Assembly: GCA_963763205.1 (NCBI GenBank)
Contig: CAVXNQ010000002.1
Span: 375,884-439,883, forward strand
Origin: DDH964 sp963763205
GTDB taxonomy: Bacteria > Desulfobacterota > Desulfuromonadia > Desulfuromonadales > DDH964
Reading direction: 5' to 3'
DNA: 64,000 nt
Positions within the stretch are counted from its first letter, which is position 1. Each line of letters starts with the position of its first letter. The notes below the pieces were generated by a model. The model saw only the letters and a program-made list of their open reading frames with translations. It searched no databases and was not told where the DNA came from. This document shows positions 1-8,726 of this stretch, piece after piece. The translations under genes and the position numbers were made by a program.

Positions 1-710
1 TCCTCGACCTCGGTGGCCACAACCTGACCGCGGGCGTGCGCCCCTGCCAGGATCGACGGGCGGGGGCGACCCTGGCCGCCGACCTGGCCGCGCCTTTCGA
101 GCGCAGTGACATCCCCGGCGTCATCCGCCAGCTTGATCACAACTTCGGCGCTCAGACCTACAATCTCTGGCACCTGTTTCGGGACGAGCAGCGCCGGGTT
201 GTGCAGCAGATCATGACCCAGACCCTGTCCGCAATCGAAGCCGGTTTCCGGGAAATTTACCAGGACCAGGCCCCGCTACTGCGGTTCCTGCACGACATCC
301 GCATGCCGGTCCCCCGGCAGCTGGCGGTGCCGGTGGAATTGGTGCTGGTCGCACGGCTGCGCGCCCTGCTCGAAGGCAACCAGCTCCATCCCGGGGAACT
401 TCGCACCCTGGCCGAGGAGATGGAAAAACTCGACATCGCCCTCGACGAGCCGCTGCTCGCCCTGGCCGCCGGCCGCCAGTTCGAGCGCCAGCTCGAACGC
501 CTCGGCCGCACTCCGCAGAACCTGGCGCTGCTGTTGACCATCATTGAAACCCTGGAAGCCATCGGTGAACTGCCGCTGCGTCCCGACCTCTGGCGGGCGC
601 AGAATCTCTTCTGGGCGATCTACCAAGGGGGAAACCAGGCGCAGCAATCGGAGGAATGGCGTGCCGCATTTCGGCGGCTGGGGGATTGCCTGGAGATGGC
701 GACGGACTGA
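1..710 (+). CDS. DUF3536 domain protein, C-terminal part (5' end outside window)
   Basis: The frame is open from the first bases of the window, so this is the tail of a longer gene. It reads LGGHNLTAGVR at the edge and later YNLWHLFRDEQRR, which I recognise as the C-terminal DUF3536 region found on glycoside-hydrolase-57-like proteins of about 800 residues. Those proteins are thought to act on alpha-glucans, but only the accessory C-terminal domain is visible here and no catalytic residue can be checked. The region is helical and rich in Leu, Arg and Glu. The GTG at 36 lies inside the domain and is not a likely start. A GC-rich hairpin with a T tract follows the stop, so the transcript probably ends here. 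Confidence 0.75.
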   Translation, partial: LDLGGHNLTAGVRPCQDRRAGATLAADLAAPFERSDIPGVIRQLDHNFGAQTYNLWHLFRDEQRRVVQQIMTQTLSAIEAGFREIYQDQAPLLRFLHDIRMPVPRQLAVPVELVLVARLRALLEGNQLHPGELRTLAEEMEKLDIALDEPLLALAAGRQFERQLERLGRTPQNLALLLTIIETLEAIGELPLRPDLWRAQNLFWAIYQGGNQAQQSEEWRAAFRRLGDCLEMATD

Positions 711-732
711 AGGGGCGGGACAAGCGATTGGC

Positions 733-767
733 GACCGCCGGCTCCGGCAGCGGAACCGGCGGTTTTT
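733..767 (+). terminator. Rho-independent terminator after the DUF3536 gene
   Basis: The arms ACCGCCGG (734-741) and CCGGCGGT (756-763) form an 8-bp GC-rich stem, followed directly by TTTTT. It lies 23 bases after the stop codon, between two convergent genes. Confidence 0.8.
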
Positions 768-909
768 CATTCCGGGAGAAGTAGGGCTGCAGCCAGAGCC
801 GGTGGGGCACCGGCGGAGCCATGACCGCAGGAGGGAGAGGACGATCCGTCAGGCTCAGAAGGCAGGGGGGCCGACCGAAGCCCGATCCGCCAAGGGTCAC
901 ACGACCGCA

Positions 910-2768
910 TCAGGGCAGCGGCAGCGTGAAGGAGAAGCGGCTCCCCTCTCCCGGGACACTGGCGACCCGGATGCTGCCGCCGTGAGCCTCGACCAGCCGG
1001 CGAACAATGAAGAGCCCGAGGCCGACGCTGTCAGCCCGGCGCCCTTCCCTGGGACAGTAGAACCGTTCGAAAATGTGCGGCTGATCCTCGGGGGCGATCC
1101 CCTGACCGCGATCAATAACCGAAATCTCGATCACCCCGTCAATGGCCCGGACTTCAAGCCGCACCGTGGAATCCGGCGGCGAATACTTGAGGGCGTTGCT
1201 GAGCAGGTTAAGGAGGATGCGCTCCAGTCGATCCGGATCGGCTGGCACCAGCGGCAAACCCTCGGGAACCACGACCTGCAACCGCTTCATCTCCAAAATC
1301 CCGTCGATATTGGCGACCAGCCGGCGAAGAAAGTCGCCGAGTTCCAGGGCGACCTTTTCGACCTTGAGCTGCCCCCCTCGATCCGCGCCATGTCGACCAG
1401 ATCTTCGGTCATATGATTCATCCGGTGAACCCCGTTGAGAAGTTCGCTGCACATCTGCCCCAGGCGTTCGCCCTCCCCCTGCCGCGTCAACTCCTCCTGC
1501 AACAGCTGGGCATAACCCTGGACCACCGTCAGGGGAACCCGCAAATCGTGGGAGATGGTATGCAGCAGGACTTCCCGCTCCCGCTGTAGCGCCTGCAAGG
1601 CGGTGATGTCGGTGAAAGACGCCACCGCCCCCAGCATCTGTCCGTCACTGGTGCGGATCGGGGCGGCGCTGGCGGATACCCAGACAGCTTCTCCTTCCGA
1701 AGGGTGCAGAACCATGACGAAGCCGTGTACGGTCTCCCCCTGCAGCGCCCGCCAGCCCGGCATTTTTTCCAGCGGCAGCGGCGTTCCGTCGGCCGCTTTC
1801 GCCTGCAGCCGGGCCACGCGGCCGGCCAGTCCTTCCTGCGGCGGATAGCCGAGAACGCGTTGCGCCGTCGGGTTCATGTGCAGGATCCGGGAGTCGGGGC
1901 CGTAAACGACCACGCCGTCGGCGATCGCATTGATGGTGGCCTCCAGTTCGGCCAGCAGCCGCTCCCGTTCGGCCTCCATCCGCCGCCGTTCGGTCATGTC
2001 CCGGGTCAGCGTCGCATATTCCCCCTCGCCCAGGGGAAAGACCGAGACCATCAGATGTTTGCCGTTCGGCAGAAAGGAAAGTTCCAATTGCGCCGGCCGG
2101 CCGGTTTCCACAACCCGGCCATGGATTTCCAGCGGTGCGGCGAGGTCGAAGGCCGCAATGTACAGGGTGCTGGCCCGTGCCCCGACCGCCTGTTCCCGCG
2201 GCGTGTCGAAGAGCTTTTCGTAAGCCGGGTTGACGTCGGTGATCAGCCAGTCGACGGGGCGACCCTGCGGGTCGAGGACGATTCGATTGACCGACACCGC
2301 TTCGCTCATGTTCTGGAAGAGATTGCGGTAGTAGCGTTCGCTGCGGCGCAGGGCCCGTTCTGCTTGGCGCCGGCCGACGATGCTCCGCCACTCGCGCAGG
2401 CTCCGCTCGATCACCCGCGGAAGTTCCGCCAGGGTTTCCTCCGACTTCACCAGATAGTCGAGGGCGCCGGACTTGATCGCCTCCACGGCCGAACGCTGAT
2501 CCCCGGAAGCGGTCAGCAGGATGCAGGGATAGGCCGCCCGGTCACGATCGTCCGGCAGCAGCTCCAGGCCGCTGCCGTCCGGCACCATGAGATCGATCAG
2601 GGCAAGATCCGGGGTGGACCTGGCCAACTGGTCCCGGGCCTCGGCGAGAGTGGGAGCGACGGTGATGGAGACGTTTTCCCGCCAGGCGCGCAGGGCCTCG
2701 GTGATCAGGGCGACATGGACCGGCGAGTCCTCGAGCAGCAGAATGTGGGGCGCTTTCCCTCCCGTCAT
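910..2768 (-). CDS. Hybrid sensor histidine kinase, REC-PAS-PAS-HisKA-HATPase (one frameshift)
   Basis: The order is unusual for a kinase, with an N-terminal receiver domain (residues 7-125, phospho-acceptor Asp59), two PAS-like regions (about 145-260 and 270-390), HisKA with His407 in ISHDLR, then a HATPase_c domain with N box LLNLLSNALKYS and GLGLF G box. No membrane segment is seen, so it should be cytoplasmic and may receive phosphate from another kinase. The ATG at 2768 has a good AGGAGAG Shine-Dalgarno and overlaps the stop of the upstream M48 protease gene (ATGA), so the two are translationally coupled. The frame breaks near 1371-1376 in a run of six G on the coding strand; adding one G restores a 619-residue protein. 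This is either a sequencing error or a mutation that removes the ATPase domain. The partner regulator is not visible. Confidence 0.85.
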
Positions 2769-4045
2769 CCTCTCTCCTTCCTGGGCGGTGACTCCTGCTG
2801 CCCGGCCGTCTCCAGCCGCTGTTGCAGTCGCTGGATGCGGGCAACCAGGGGGGGATGGGAATAATAGTACCAGGCATAGAGCGGATGGGGGTGGAGGTTG
2901 GAAAGATTCTCCCGGGAAAGCTTGACCAGGGCCGATCCCAGCGCCTGCGGGTCGCCGGTCAGGTCGGTCGCGAAGCGGTCGGCCTGCCACTCCTGGCGCC
3001 GGGAGAACCAGGCCGTCAATGGGGCGAAGGGGAAGAGGGCGATCCCGGCGAGGAAGAAGAGGATCAGCAGCTGGGCATAGAAGGAGACGGCCGGCAGGCC
3101 GAGCAGGCGGGGGAGCAGGCCGCTGTGCAGAGCCTGCCAGGCGAGCCAGCAGCCGCCCAGGGTCAGCACCTGGCTCTGCGCCAGGCGCTTCGCCAGGTGG
3201 CCGTGCTTCCAGTGCCCGACCTCGTGGGCGAGAATCGCCAGGACCTCCCGGTCGTCCAGCTGCGCGAGCAGGGTGTCGAAGAGGACGATGCGCTTGACCC
3301 GGCCGATGCCGGTGAAATAGGCGTTGCTGTGACGGCTGCGTCGCGAGGCGTCGACCTGCAGCACCGTGGCCACCTCAAGGCCCGCCTGCTCCAGCAGCGT
3401 CCGCACCCCCGCCTCCAGCCCTTCCCGCCGCAACGGTTCGAACGTGAAGAAGAGCGGCTCGATCAGGTAGGGGGAGATGACCAGCAGGAAGAGGGTGGTC
3501 CCACTCAGCAGCCCCCATACCCACAGCCACCAGTGCACCGGGCTGGCCTGCACCAGCCAGAGCGCTGCCGCGATCAGGCCGCCAAAGAGGAGCAGGGAGA
3601 GAAGCAGCTCCTTGAGCCGGTCGGCGAGCCAGAGCCCGCCCGTGGTGGTGTTGAAGCCAAAACGGGCCTCGAGGCGAAAGGTGCTCCAGAGGTCGAAAGG
3701 AAGTTCGAGCAGGGCGTGGGCGAAAAGAAGGGCGAGAAAAAAGACCACCCCGTCGCCGATGAAGGAGCCGGTGCTGCCGGCCAGCAGGCGGTCGCAGGCC
3801 GGCAGCAGCCCGCCGAAGAAGAAGACCAGCAGCAGCACAGCGTCCCACAGGGCGCGGACCAGGCCGAAGCGGCTGCGAGCGACGGTATAGGCCGCACTGC
3901 GCTGCAGGGTTGCGGTATCGATCTCCCCTTCGAAGCCGGCCGGAACGACCTCGCCGTAAGTCCGGAGATGACGCAGGTTAAGATAACGGAGCACCAGGCC
4001 GATGCCGACCGTGGCCAGCCAAAAGAGCAATACTGTCAATTCCAT
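2765..4045 (-). CDS. M48 family membrane metalloprotease (Ste24/CAAX-type)
   Basis: The protein of about 426 residues has at least six hydrophobic segments and the zinc motif HEVGH near residue 274, followed by a conserved Glu in EWQADRF near 357. This is the layout of Ste24-like M48B peptidases of the inner membrane, which in bacteria have a role in membrane protein quality control. The tail HPHPLYAWYYYSHPPLVARI is also typical. An ATG at 4045 is used here; a GTG two codons upstream (4051) is equally in frame and neither has a strong ribosome site. The stop overlaps the start of the hybrid kinase by four bases, so the pair forms an operon. Substrate unknown. Confidence 0.88.
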   Translation of the reverse strand: MELTVLLFWLATVGIGLVLRYLNLRHLRTYGEVVPAGFEGEIDTATLQRSAAYTVARSRFGLVRALWDAVLLLVFFFGGLLPACDRLLAGSTGSFIGDGVVFFLALLFAHALLELPFDLWSTFRLEARFGFNTTTGGLWLADRLKELLLSLLLFGGLIAAALWLVQASPVHWWLWVWGLLSGTTLFLLVISPYLIEPLFFTFEPLRREGLEAGVRTLLEQAGLEVATVLQVDASRRSRHSNAYFTGIGRVKRIVLFDTLLAQLDDREVLAILAHEVGHWKHGHLAKRLAQSQVLTLGGCWLAWQALHSGLLPRLLGLPAVSFYAQLLILFFLAGIALFPFAPLTAWFSRRQEWQADRFATDLTGDPQALGSALVKLSRENLSNLHPHPLYAWYYYSHPPLVARIQRLQQRLETAGQQESPPRKERG

Positions 4046-4251
4046 AGCCACCGTTTCATGAACAATCTACCCCTCTCTTAACGTCCCTGAAGCCCTCACC
4101 GCCTGCCGATCATAGCCTCCCAACCTGCCACCGTCGAGAGGAAATCCGCCCCGGCCGTCCCGCCACGTTGAGCGGAGCGGCCGTCCACGTCTTCCAATGC
4201 GGTGGATTGCCACTGAACAACCATGCAATTTCGGCTAGTTAAAACTCAATT

Positions 4252-4270
4252 GAAAATAAAAATCATTTTT
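4252..4270. promoter_or_regulatory. Putative Fur box upstream of feoA1
   Basis: The 19-mer GAAAATAAAAATCATTTTT matches the Fur consensus GATAATGATAATCATTATC at 14 of 19 positions and lies about 70-90 bases upstream of the first feoA start in an AT-rich island. Fur control of feo is well established in proteobacteria; the site here is by eye only. A TTGACA-like hexamer occurs at 4303-4308 but no convincing -10 follows it. The rest of the 4046-4341 gap shows nothing else. Confidence 0.55.
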
Positions 4271-4341
4271 TGCTTGCCCGGCAGCCGCATCCCGTGTATT
4301 TTTGACAACGATTTTCAAATTCGGCAAAAGGAGAGACGCTG

Positions 4342-4572
4342 ATGATTCCAGTCGGACTGCTCGGCCCCGGCGAACGGGGGGAAATCGTGGCCATCCGGGA
4401 GGGCGGCGGCAAGTGCGACTGCCGCATCGAAGACCTGGGCCTGCGGGTCGGCAAGAGCGTGGAGATGCTCACCAACGGCGGCGGGGCGATCCTGCTCAGG
4501 GTAGACGAATCACGGCTGGCCGTCGGCCGCGGCATGGCCATGAAGATCATGGTGAAGGAGGTAAGTCGATGA
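4342..4572 (+). CDS. feoA: FeoA-type ferrous iron transport accessory protein 1
   Basis: This 76-residue SH3-like FeoA domain protein reads LGPGERGEIVAIREG and LGLRVGKSVEM, the usual FeoA pattern. FeoA is a small cytoplasmic partner of FeoB and is thought to modulate its GTPase or channel activity. The start follows AGGAGA with normal spacing. It is the first gene of a tightly overlapping feoA-feoA-feoB operon. It carries two Cys (KCDCR) not seen in feoA2, which might bind metal. Confidence 0.92.
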   Translation: MIPVGLLGPGERGEIVAIREGGGKCDCRIEDLGLRVGKSVEMLTNGGGAILLRVDESRLAVGRGMAMKIMVKEVSR

Positions 4573-4796
4573 ATCTGGCAATGCTCAAACCCGGCGAAAA
4601 GGGGAAGATTTCCGCCATCGGCGCCATCGGTCCGCTGCGGCGGCGGCTGATGGACATGGGGGTGCTGGTCGGCGAGGAGGTGCAGGTGATGAAGGTGGCA
4701 CCGCTGGGCGATCCGCTGGAAGTAAAGGTCAAGGGCTACAGTCTCTCTCTGCGCAAGAAGGAAGCTTTGGGGATCGCTGTGGAGGTGCTGAAATGA
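4569..4796 (+). CDS. feoA: FeoA-type ferrous iron transport accessory protein 2
   Basis: A second FeoA domain of 75 residues with the strongly conserved core IGPLRRRLMDMGVLVGEEVQV. Its ATG overlaps the stop of the first feoA (ATGA) and its own stop overlaps the start of feoB in the same way, so all three are translationally coupled. Tandem FeoA genes are known in other anaerobes; this copy is closer to the canonical FeoA pattern than the first. It should act in the cytoplasm on FeoB. Confidence 0.95.
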   Translation: MNLAMLKPGEKGKISAIGAIGPLRRRLMDMGVLVGEEVQVMKVAPLGDPLEVKVKGYSLSLRKKEALGIAVEVLK

Positions 4797-7036
4797 GTTC
4801 CGAAGCGAAGATTAAACCTGTAGCAGAGGCGCCCGCCAACCCGCCGGAGCTCCGCCCGGTGGCGAAACGGGCCGTCACCATAGCGGTGGCCGGCAACCCC
4901 AACGCCGGCAAGTCGACCCTGATCAACGCCATCGCCGGCAGCCGCCTGCATGTCGGCAACTGGCCGGGAGTGACGGTGGAGAAGAAGGAGGCGACCTTCG
5001 AGTTCGCGGGTCGCAGAATCCGCCTGGTCGATCTACCCGGCACCTATTCCCTCTCCCCCTACACCCAGGAAGAGATCATCGCCCGCGACTATCTGGTCCA
5101 CGAGAAGCCGGACCTTGTGATCAACGTGGTCGACGCCACCAACATGGAGCGCAACCTTTACCTGACGGTGCAGCTGCTGGAGCTGGGCCTGCCGGTGGTG
5201 ATGGCCCTCAACATCTTTGACGAAGCCGAAGCCAAGGGCTACCGGATCGACGTGGCGGGGATCGAGCAGATGCTGGGAATCACCGTGGTGCCGACGGCGG
5301 CGACGAAAAACCGCGGGACGAAGGAGCTGCTGGAGGCGGCGCTGCACACCGCCGGCGACCCCGCCGCCAAACGCCCGAAACAGCTCAACTACGGCGAGGA
5401 CATCGAGCAGGCGCTCGCGAGCGTCGGCGCCCTGCTGTTGGACAACTACCCGGAGCCGGCCGGGAAGTACCCGCTGCGCTGGCTCGCCTGCAAGCTGATG
5501 GAGGCGGACGCCGAGGTTGCCCGGACAGTGAACATCGTCCCCGGCGAACTGACCTCCGCCCCTCTCGACCACCTGCGCAGCGCCCACGGCGAGGACATCG
5601 AGTCGCTGATGGCCGACGCCCGCTACGGGCTGGCCGCCGGCCTGACCCGGGAGGTGCTGCAGAAGCCCGAGCTGCGCAAGGTGGAGCTGACCGAGAAGAT
5701 CGACCGCATCGTCCTCAACCGTTTTCTCGGCATCCCCATCTTCCTGGCCGCCATGTGGCTGGTCTTCAAGCTCACCTTCGACCTCTCGACCCCCTTCGGC
5801 GACTGGATCGACGCCACCGCCAACGGCCCCCTCAAGCACTGGGCGGCGCTGCTCCTCGGCGCGCTGCACGCCCCGCTCTGGACGGTGTCGCTGGTCAACG
5901 ACGGGATCATCGCCGGGGTCGGCTTCGTGCTGGTCTTCGTCCCGGTGATCTTCGCCATGATGTTCTTCATCACCTTCCTCGAAGGAAGCGGCTACATGGC
6001 GCGGGCCGCCTTTGTCATGGACCGGGCGATGCACGCCATCGGCCTGCACGGCAAGTCCTTCATCCCGATGCTGCTCGGCTTCGGCTGCAACGTGCCGGGG
6101 ATCTACGCCACCCGCACCCTGGAGAATCCGCGGGACAAGGCCCTCACCGCCCTGCTCATCCCGCTGATGTCCTGCGGGGCGCGGCTGCCGGTCTACGTCC
6201 TGTTCGTCGGGGTCTTCTTCGCCCGCCACGCCGGCACCGTCATCTGGTCCCTCTACGTCCTCGGCATGCTGCTGGCCATCGCCATGGGACTGCTCTTTAA
6301 AAAGACCCTGTTCCGCGGCGAGACCCCCATGTTCATCATGGAGCTCCCCCCCTACCGCCTCCCCTCCTTCAAGAGCCTCTGCCTGCACACCTGGGAAAAG
6401 GGCAAGCACTTCCTGGTCAAGGCCGGGACCTACATCCTGGCGGTCTCGATCCTGGTCTGGTTCCTGATCAACCTCCCCTGGGGCGTGCAGAACCGCCATG
6501 ACTCCTACCTGGGCCAGGCCGGCCAGGCGATCGCGCCGATCTTCGAACCTCTCGGCTTCGGCACCTGGGAAGCCTCCTCATCGCTCATCACCGGGGTGAT
6601 CGCCAAGGAGATCGTGGTCGGCACCATGGGCGAGATCTACGCCCCGCCGGGCGCGGACGCAGCCGACCCGCCCCCGCCCCCGGCGCTCGGGGAGGAGCTG
6701 CGGGAGATCGGCAGCTCCTTTGTCGGCGCGGTAAAAGAAGCCGCCGGCAACGTGACCGCCACCTTCGGCATCGCCAGCATGTCCTTCAGCGACGACGAGG
6801 GGGGACACTCCTCGCTGACCGCGGCGGTGCGGCAGAATTTCACTCCCCTGACCGCCATCGCCTTCATGGTCTTCGTCCTGCTCTACATGCCCTGCATGGT
6901 GGTCGCAATTGCCATGCGCCAGGAGTTCGGCAGCTGGAAGTGGTTCGGGGTCTCCTTTCTCTACCAGAGCCTCCTCGCCTGGGGGGTGGCATTCATCGTC
7001 TACCAGGGGGGGATGCTCCTGGGCTTGGGAGGTTGA
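4793..7036 (+). CDS. feoB: Ferrous iron transporter FeoB
   Basis: A 747-residue inner-membrane Fe(II) transporter. The N-terminal G domain shows GNPNAGKST (about 34-42), DLPGTYSL and a NIFDEAEAKG region where NxxD specificity is expected, followed by the helical GDI-like domain. The two Gate regions follow (GYMARAAFVMD, GFGCNVPG, SCGARLPVYVLF), and the C-terminal membrane bundle ends in MRQEFGSWKWF. Length fits the family. The preceding Fur-like box, two feoA genes and the Cys-rich peptide just downstream make a complete Feo locus. Confidence 0.97.
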   Translation: MSSEAKIKPVAEAPANPPELRPVAKRAVTIAVAGNPNAGKSTLINAIAGSRLHVGNWPGVTVEKKEATFEFAGRRIRLVDLPGTYSLSPYTQEEIIARDYLVHEKPDLVINVVDATNMERNLYLTVQLLELGLPVVMALNIFDEAEAKGYRIDVAGIEQMLGITVVPTAATKNRGTKELLEAALHTAGDPAAKRPKQLNYGEDIEQALASVGALLLDNYPEPAGKYPLRWLACKLMEADAEVARTVNIVPGELTSAPLDHLRSAHGEDIESLMADARYGLAAGLTREVLQKPELRKVELTEKIDRIVLNRFLGIPIFLAAMWLVFKLTFDLSTPFGDWIDATANGPLKHWAALLLGALHAPLWTVSLVNDGIIAGVGFVLVFVPVIFAMMFFITFLEGSGYMARAAFVMDRAMHAIGLHGKSFIPMLLGFGCNVPGIYATRTLENPRDKALTALLIPLMSCGARLPVYVLFVGVFFARHAGTVIWSLYVLGMLLAIAMGLLFKKTLFRGETPMFIMELPPYRLPSFKSLCLHTWEKGKHFLVKAGTYILAVSILVWFLINLPWGVQNRHDSYLGQAGQAIAPIFEPLGFGTWEASSSLITGVIAKEIVVGTMGEIYAPPGADAADPPPPPALGEELREIGSSFVGAVKEAAGNVTATFGIASMSFSDDEGGHSSLTAAVRQNFTPLTAIAFMVFVLLYMPCMVVAIAMRQEFGSWKWFGVSFLYQSLLAWGVAFIVYQGGMLLGLGG

Positions 7037-7038
7037 AC

Positions 7039-7197
7039 ATGGGAATCGCGGATCTGTTGTGGATGGCCTTCTTTCTCGGCGGCGCCGGCTACCTCTTCTA
7101 CCGCTCCTTCTGGAAAAAGAAGGGGGGCTGTCACGGCTGCAGTGAATCGGGATGCTGCGGTTCGTCGAACAAATCCAAGGCGGGACATAATTTGTGA
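7039..7197 (+). CDS. FeoB-associated Cys-rich membrane peptide
   Basis: A 52-residue peptide that starts two bases after the feoB stop. It has one membrane helix (LLWMAFFLGGAGYLFYRSF) followed by a short cytoplasmic tail with four Cys (GGCHGCSESGCCG). This is the pattern of the 'FeoB-associated Cys-rich membrane protein' family, which may bind iron or an Fe-S cluster in the role that FeoC plays elsewhere. Function is inferred from position and composition. Confidence 0.85.
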   Translation: MGIADLLWMAFFLGGAGYLFYRSFWKKKGGCHGCSESGCCGSSNKSKAGHNL

Positions 7198-7220
7198 CGG
7201 CGCAAAAAAAGGAGCGAGAG

Positions 7221-7577
7221 ATGTTCGGAAAGAAGTTGATCGCGGTCGCGGCAGCGGCGGTATTCGGAACGGCGCTGCTTTGCGGAGCCGGAATCGCCTC
7301 GGCTCACGAGGGGCGGGAGCATGACCAGGGAATAGACCAGGCGGGGAGCGTCGAGACGTCGAAAAAGGAGATTTGTCCGGTCAGCGGCGAGGAGACCGAT
7401 CCCAAAACGGCCATTTCGCACGAATACAAAGGCAAGGTGTACACTCTTTGCTGCACCGATTGCCTCGAGAAATTCAAAAGGGACCCGGAGAAATATAGCG
7501 GGACGGTGAAAGGGGAGGCGCTAGAAGAGCCGCTACGCCACGAAGACCACGACCCCGAGCACGGCAATAACCGATGA
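7221..7577 (+). CDS. Exported YHS-domain metal-binding protein
   Basis: 118 residues with a signal peptide (MFGKKLIAVAAAAVFG...ASA), a His-rich mature N-terminus (HEGREHD) and a YHS/TRASH-type domain: ICPVSGEETDPKTAISHEYKG then YTLCCTDCLEKF. YHS domains bind heavy metals through Cys and His, so a periplasmic iron or copper carrier is likely. The start follows an AGGAG site. It lies in the same direction as feoB with only 23 bases after the Cys-rich peptide, so it probably belongs to the iron operon. The tail is again rich in His, Asp and Glu. Confidence 0.8.
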   Translation: MFGKKLIAVAAAAVFGTALLCGAGIASAHEGREHDQGIDQAGSVETSKKEICPVSGEETDPKTAISHEYKGKVYTLCCTDCLEKFKRDPEKYSGTVKGEALEEPLRHEDHDPEHGNNR

Positions 7578-7663
7578 GTCCGGTTGATCGCCACGCGGCA
7601 GGAGTTGGGCCGATGGAAAGGGTCGGGGGCCTTTCACCGCCAGCCTGGGCTGGCCCGGAGCGA
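7578..7663 (+). pseudogene. Possible remnant of a second FeoB C-terminus
   Basis: The gap between the YHS gene and DUF3793 reads LIATRQELGRWKGSGAF and, further on, QPGLA. This resembles the end of FeoB proteins (MRQEFGSWKWFGVSF then YQ.LLAW in the intact copy upstream). It is too short and damaged to be a gene. If real, DUF3793 once followed another feoB and the two feo loci were joined by a deletion. The similarity covers only about 25 codons. Confidence 0.3.
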
Positions 7664-7705
7664 GGGAATCAGGCGGACAACCTCGACACCCAGGAGGGCA
7701 TTCCC

Positions 7706-8395
7706 ATGCAGCACCGCCGCGCCGACCGAAGCAGCCGTCCAGCCTGGCACCATCTGGCCGCCCGCTTTGCCGGCGACCGGGAGTGTCTGGCATCCTTCCT
7801 CGCCCTGGAGGCCGCCGAAATCCTGGCGGGGGAAAAACCGGCAAACCTGATCAACGTGATCGACCGTCCCCAGGGGTGCGGAAAGAACCTCTACCGGCTC
7901 TGGCGAGAGCACGGCCCGGAGCTCCTTCGCGGCAGCGGTTTGGCCGCCCTGGAGTTGATCGACCGGGGCGAGTCGCTGTTGCTCTGCATCTATCTGCCCG
8001 AGGCCCTGGGGGCGCTTCTCGCCCGAAAAGACAGCACGGCCGTGCTGCGCCGGGCCGGCTACCCGGAGCCGCTCGCCCCCGCGAGGGTATTGGCCGAACT
8101 CCGGGCGAGGATTCTCGCCGGCGGACCCTTCCCGCACGAAATCGGCGTTTTTCTGGGGTATCCGCTCATGGACGTGGTCGGGTTTATGGGCTGGGCGCCG
8201 CTTCCCTTCGTCTGTCAGGGACCGTGGAAGATCTACGGCAATCCCACTCGGAGCCTGAAATTGGCGGACACCTTTCATCGCTGCCGCCGGCGCATGGCCC
8301 AAAGACTGGCCTGCTGCGCGACCCCTTTCGACTGCCCGGCCCCGTCGGCAGGCCGAAAAGCGGCGCGGGAGGTATTTTTTCGGTGCACCAGTTGA
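7706..8395 (+). CDS. DUF3793 family protein
   Basis: The 229-residue protein contains HEIGVFLGYPLMDVVGFMG, the signature of DUF3793, a family of unknown function often found near iron or flavodoxin genes. The chosen ATG follows AGGAGGG; the longer frame back to 7574 would include the FeoB-like remnant and is less likely. Cys residues near CQGPWKIYG and the C-terminus could bind metal, but no known catalytic motif is seen. It sits between the feo operon and a Fur-preceded DUF2325-porin pair, so a role in iron or redox homeostasis is inferred from position only. Confidence 0.75.
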   Translation: MQHRRADRSSRPAWHHLAARFAGDRECLASFLALEAAEILAGEKPANLINVIDRPQGCGKNLYRLWREHGPELLRGSGLAALELIDRGESLLLCIYLPEALGALLARKDSTAVLRRAGYPEPLAPARVLAELRARILAGGPFPHEIGVFLGYPLMDVVGFMGWAPLPFVCQGPWKIYGNPTRSLKLADTFHRCRRRMAQRLACCATPFDCPAPSAGRKAAREVFFRCTS

Positions 8396-8412
8396 AAATG
8401 AATATCATTACC
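8394..8412. promoter_or_regulatory. Putative Fur box ahead of DUF2325-porin
   Basis: GAAAATGAATATCATTACC matches the 19-bp Fur consensus at 15 of 19 positions. It overlaps the stop codon of the DUF3793 gene and lies just upstream of the GTG start of DUF2325, so a separate Fur-controlled promoter for DUF2325 and the porin is plausible. Confidence 0.6.
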
Positions 8413-8428
8413 ACCAAGAGGAGATAGC

Positions 8429-8725
8429 GTGTGCCTTGCAGTCGTCGGCGGGATGGACCGCCTGGAAAGGCACTACCGGGAGGAAGCCGCACGCTCCGGC
8501 ATCGAACTGCGGGTTTTCAACCGCTCCGAGGCCAATATCGGCGCCAAGCTGAAACACGTCGATGCCCTGCTGATCTTCACCAAAAAGGTTTCGCACCGGG
8601 TCAAAAATGAAGCGCTCAAAGCGGTAAAAGCACGTGCGATTCCAGTCTACCTCCACCATTCGTGCGGGGTTTACACTTTCCGGGATTGCCTGAACTGTCT
8701 GACCAAACCAAAGGAGGAAAGTTGA
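8429..8725 (+). CDS. DUF2325 domain protein
   Basis: A 98-residue protein matching DUF2325: it begins CLAVVGGMDRLERHY and ends with three Cys around HHSCGVYTFRDCLNCL. The alternating beta-alpha pattern suggests a small Rossmann-like fold. Function unknown. A GTG start is used, five bases after AAGAGGAG. The gene follows the best Fur-like box of the window and is separated from the porin by one base, so the two are almost certainly co-transcribed and iron-responsive. Confidence 0.75.
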   Translation: MCLAVVGGMDRLERHYREEAARSGIELRVFNRSEANIGAKLKHVDALLIFTKKVSHRVKNEALKAVKARAIPVYLHHSCGVYTFRDCLNCLTKPKEES

Positions 8726-8726
8726 A

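Noticed and set aside
5033..6499. A 488-residue minus-strand frame opposite feoB
   Set aside because: Antisense shadow with no family features.
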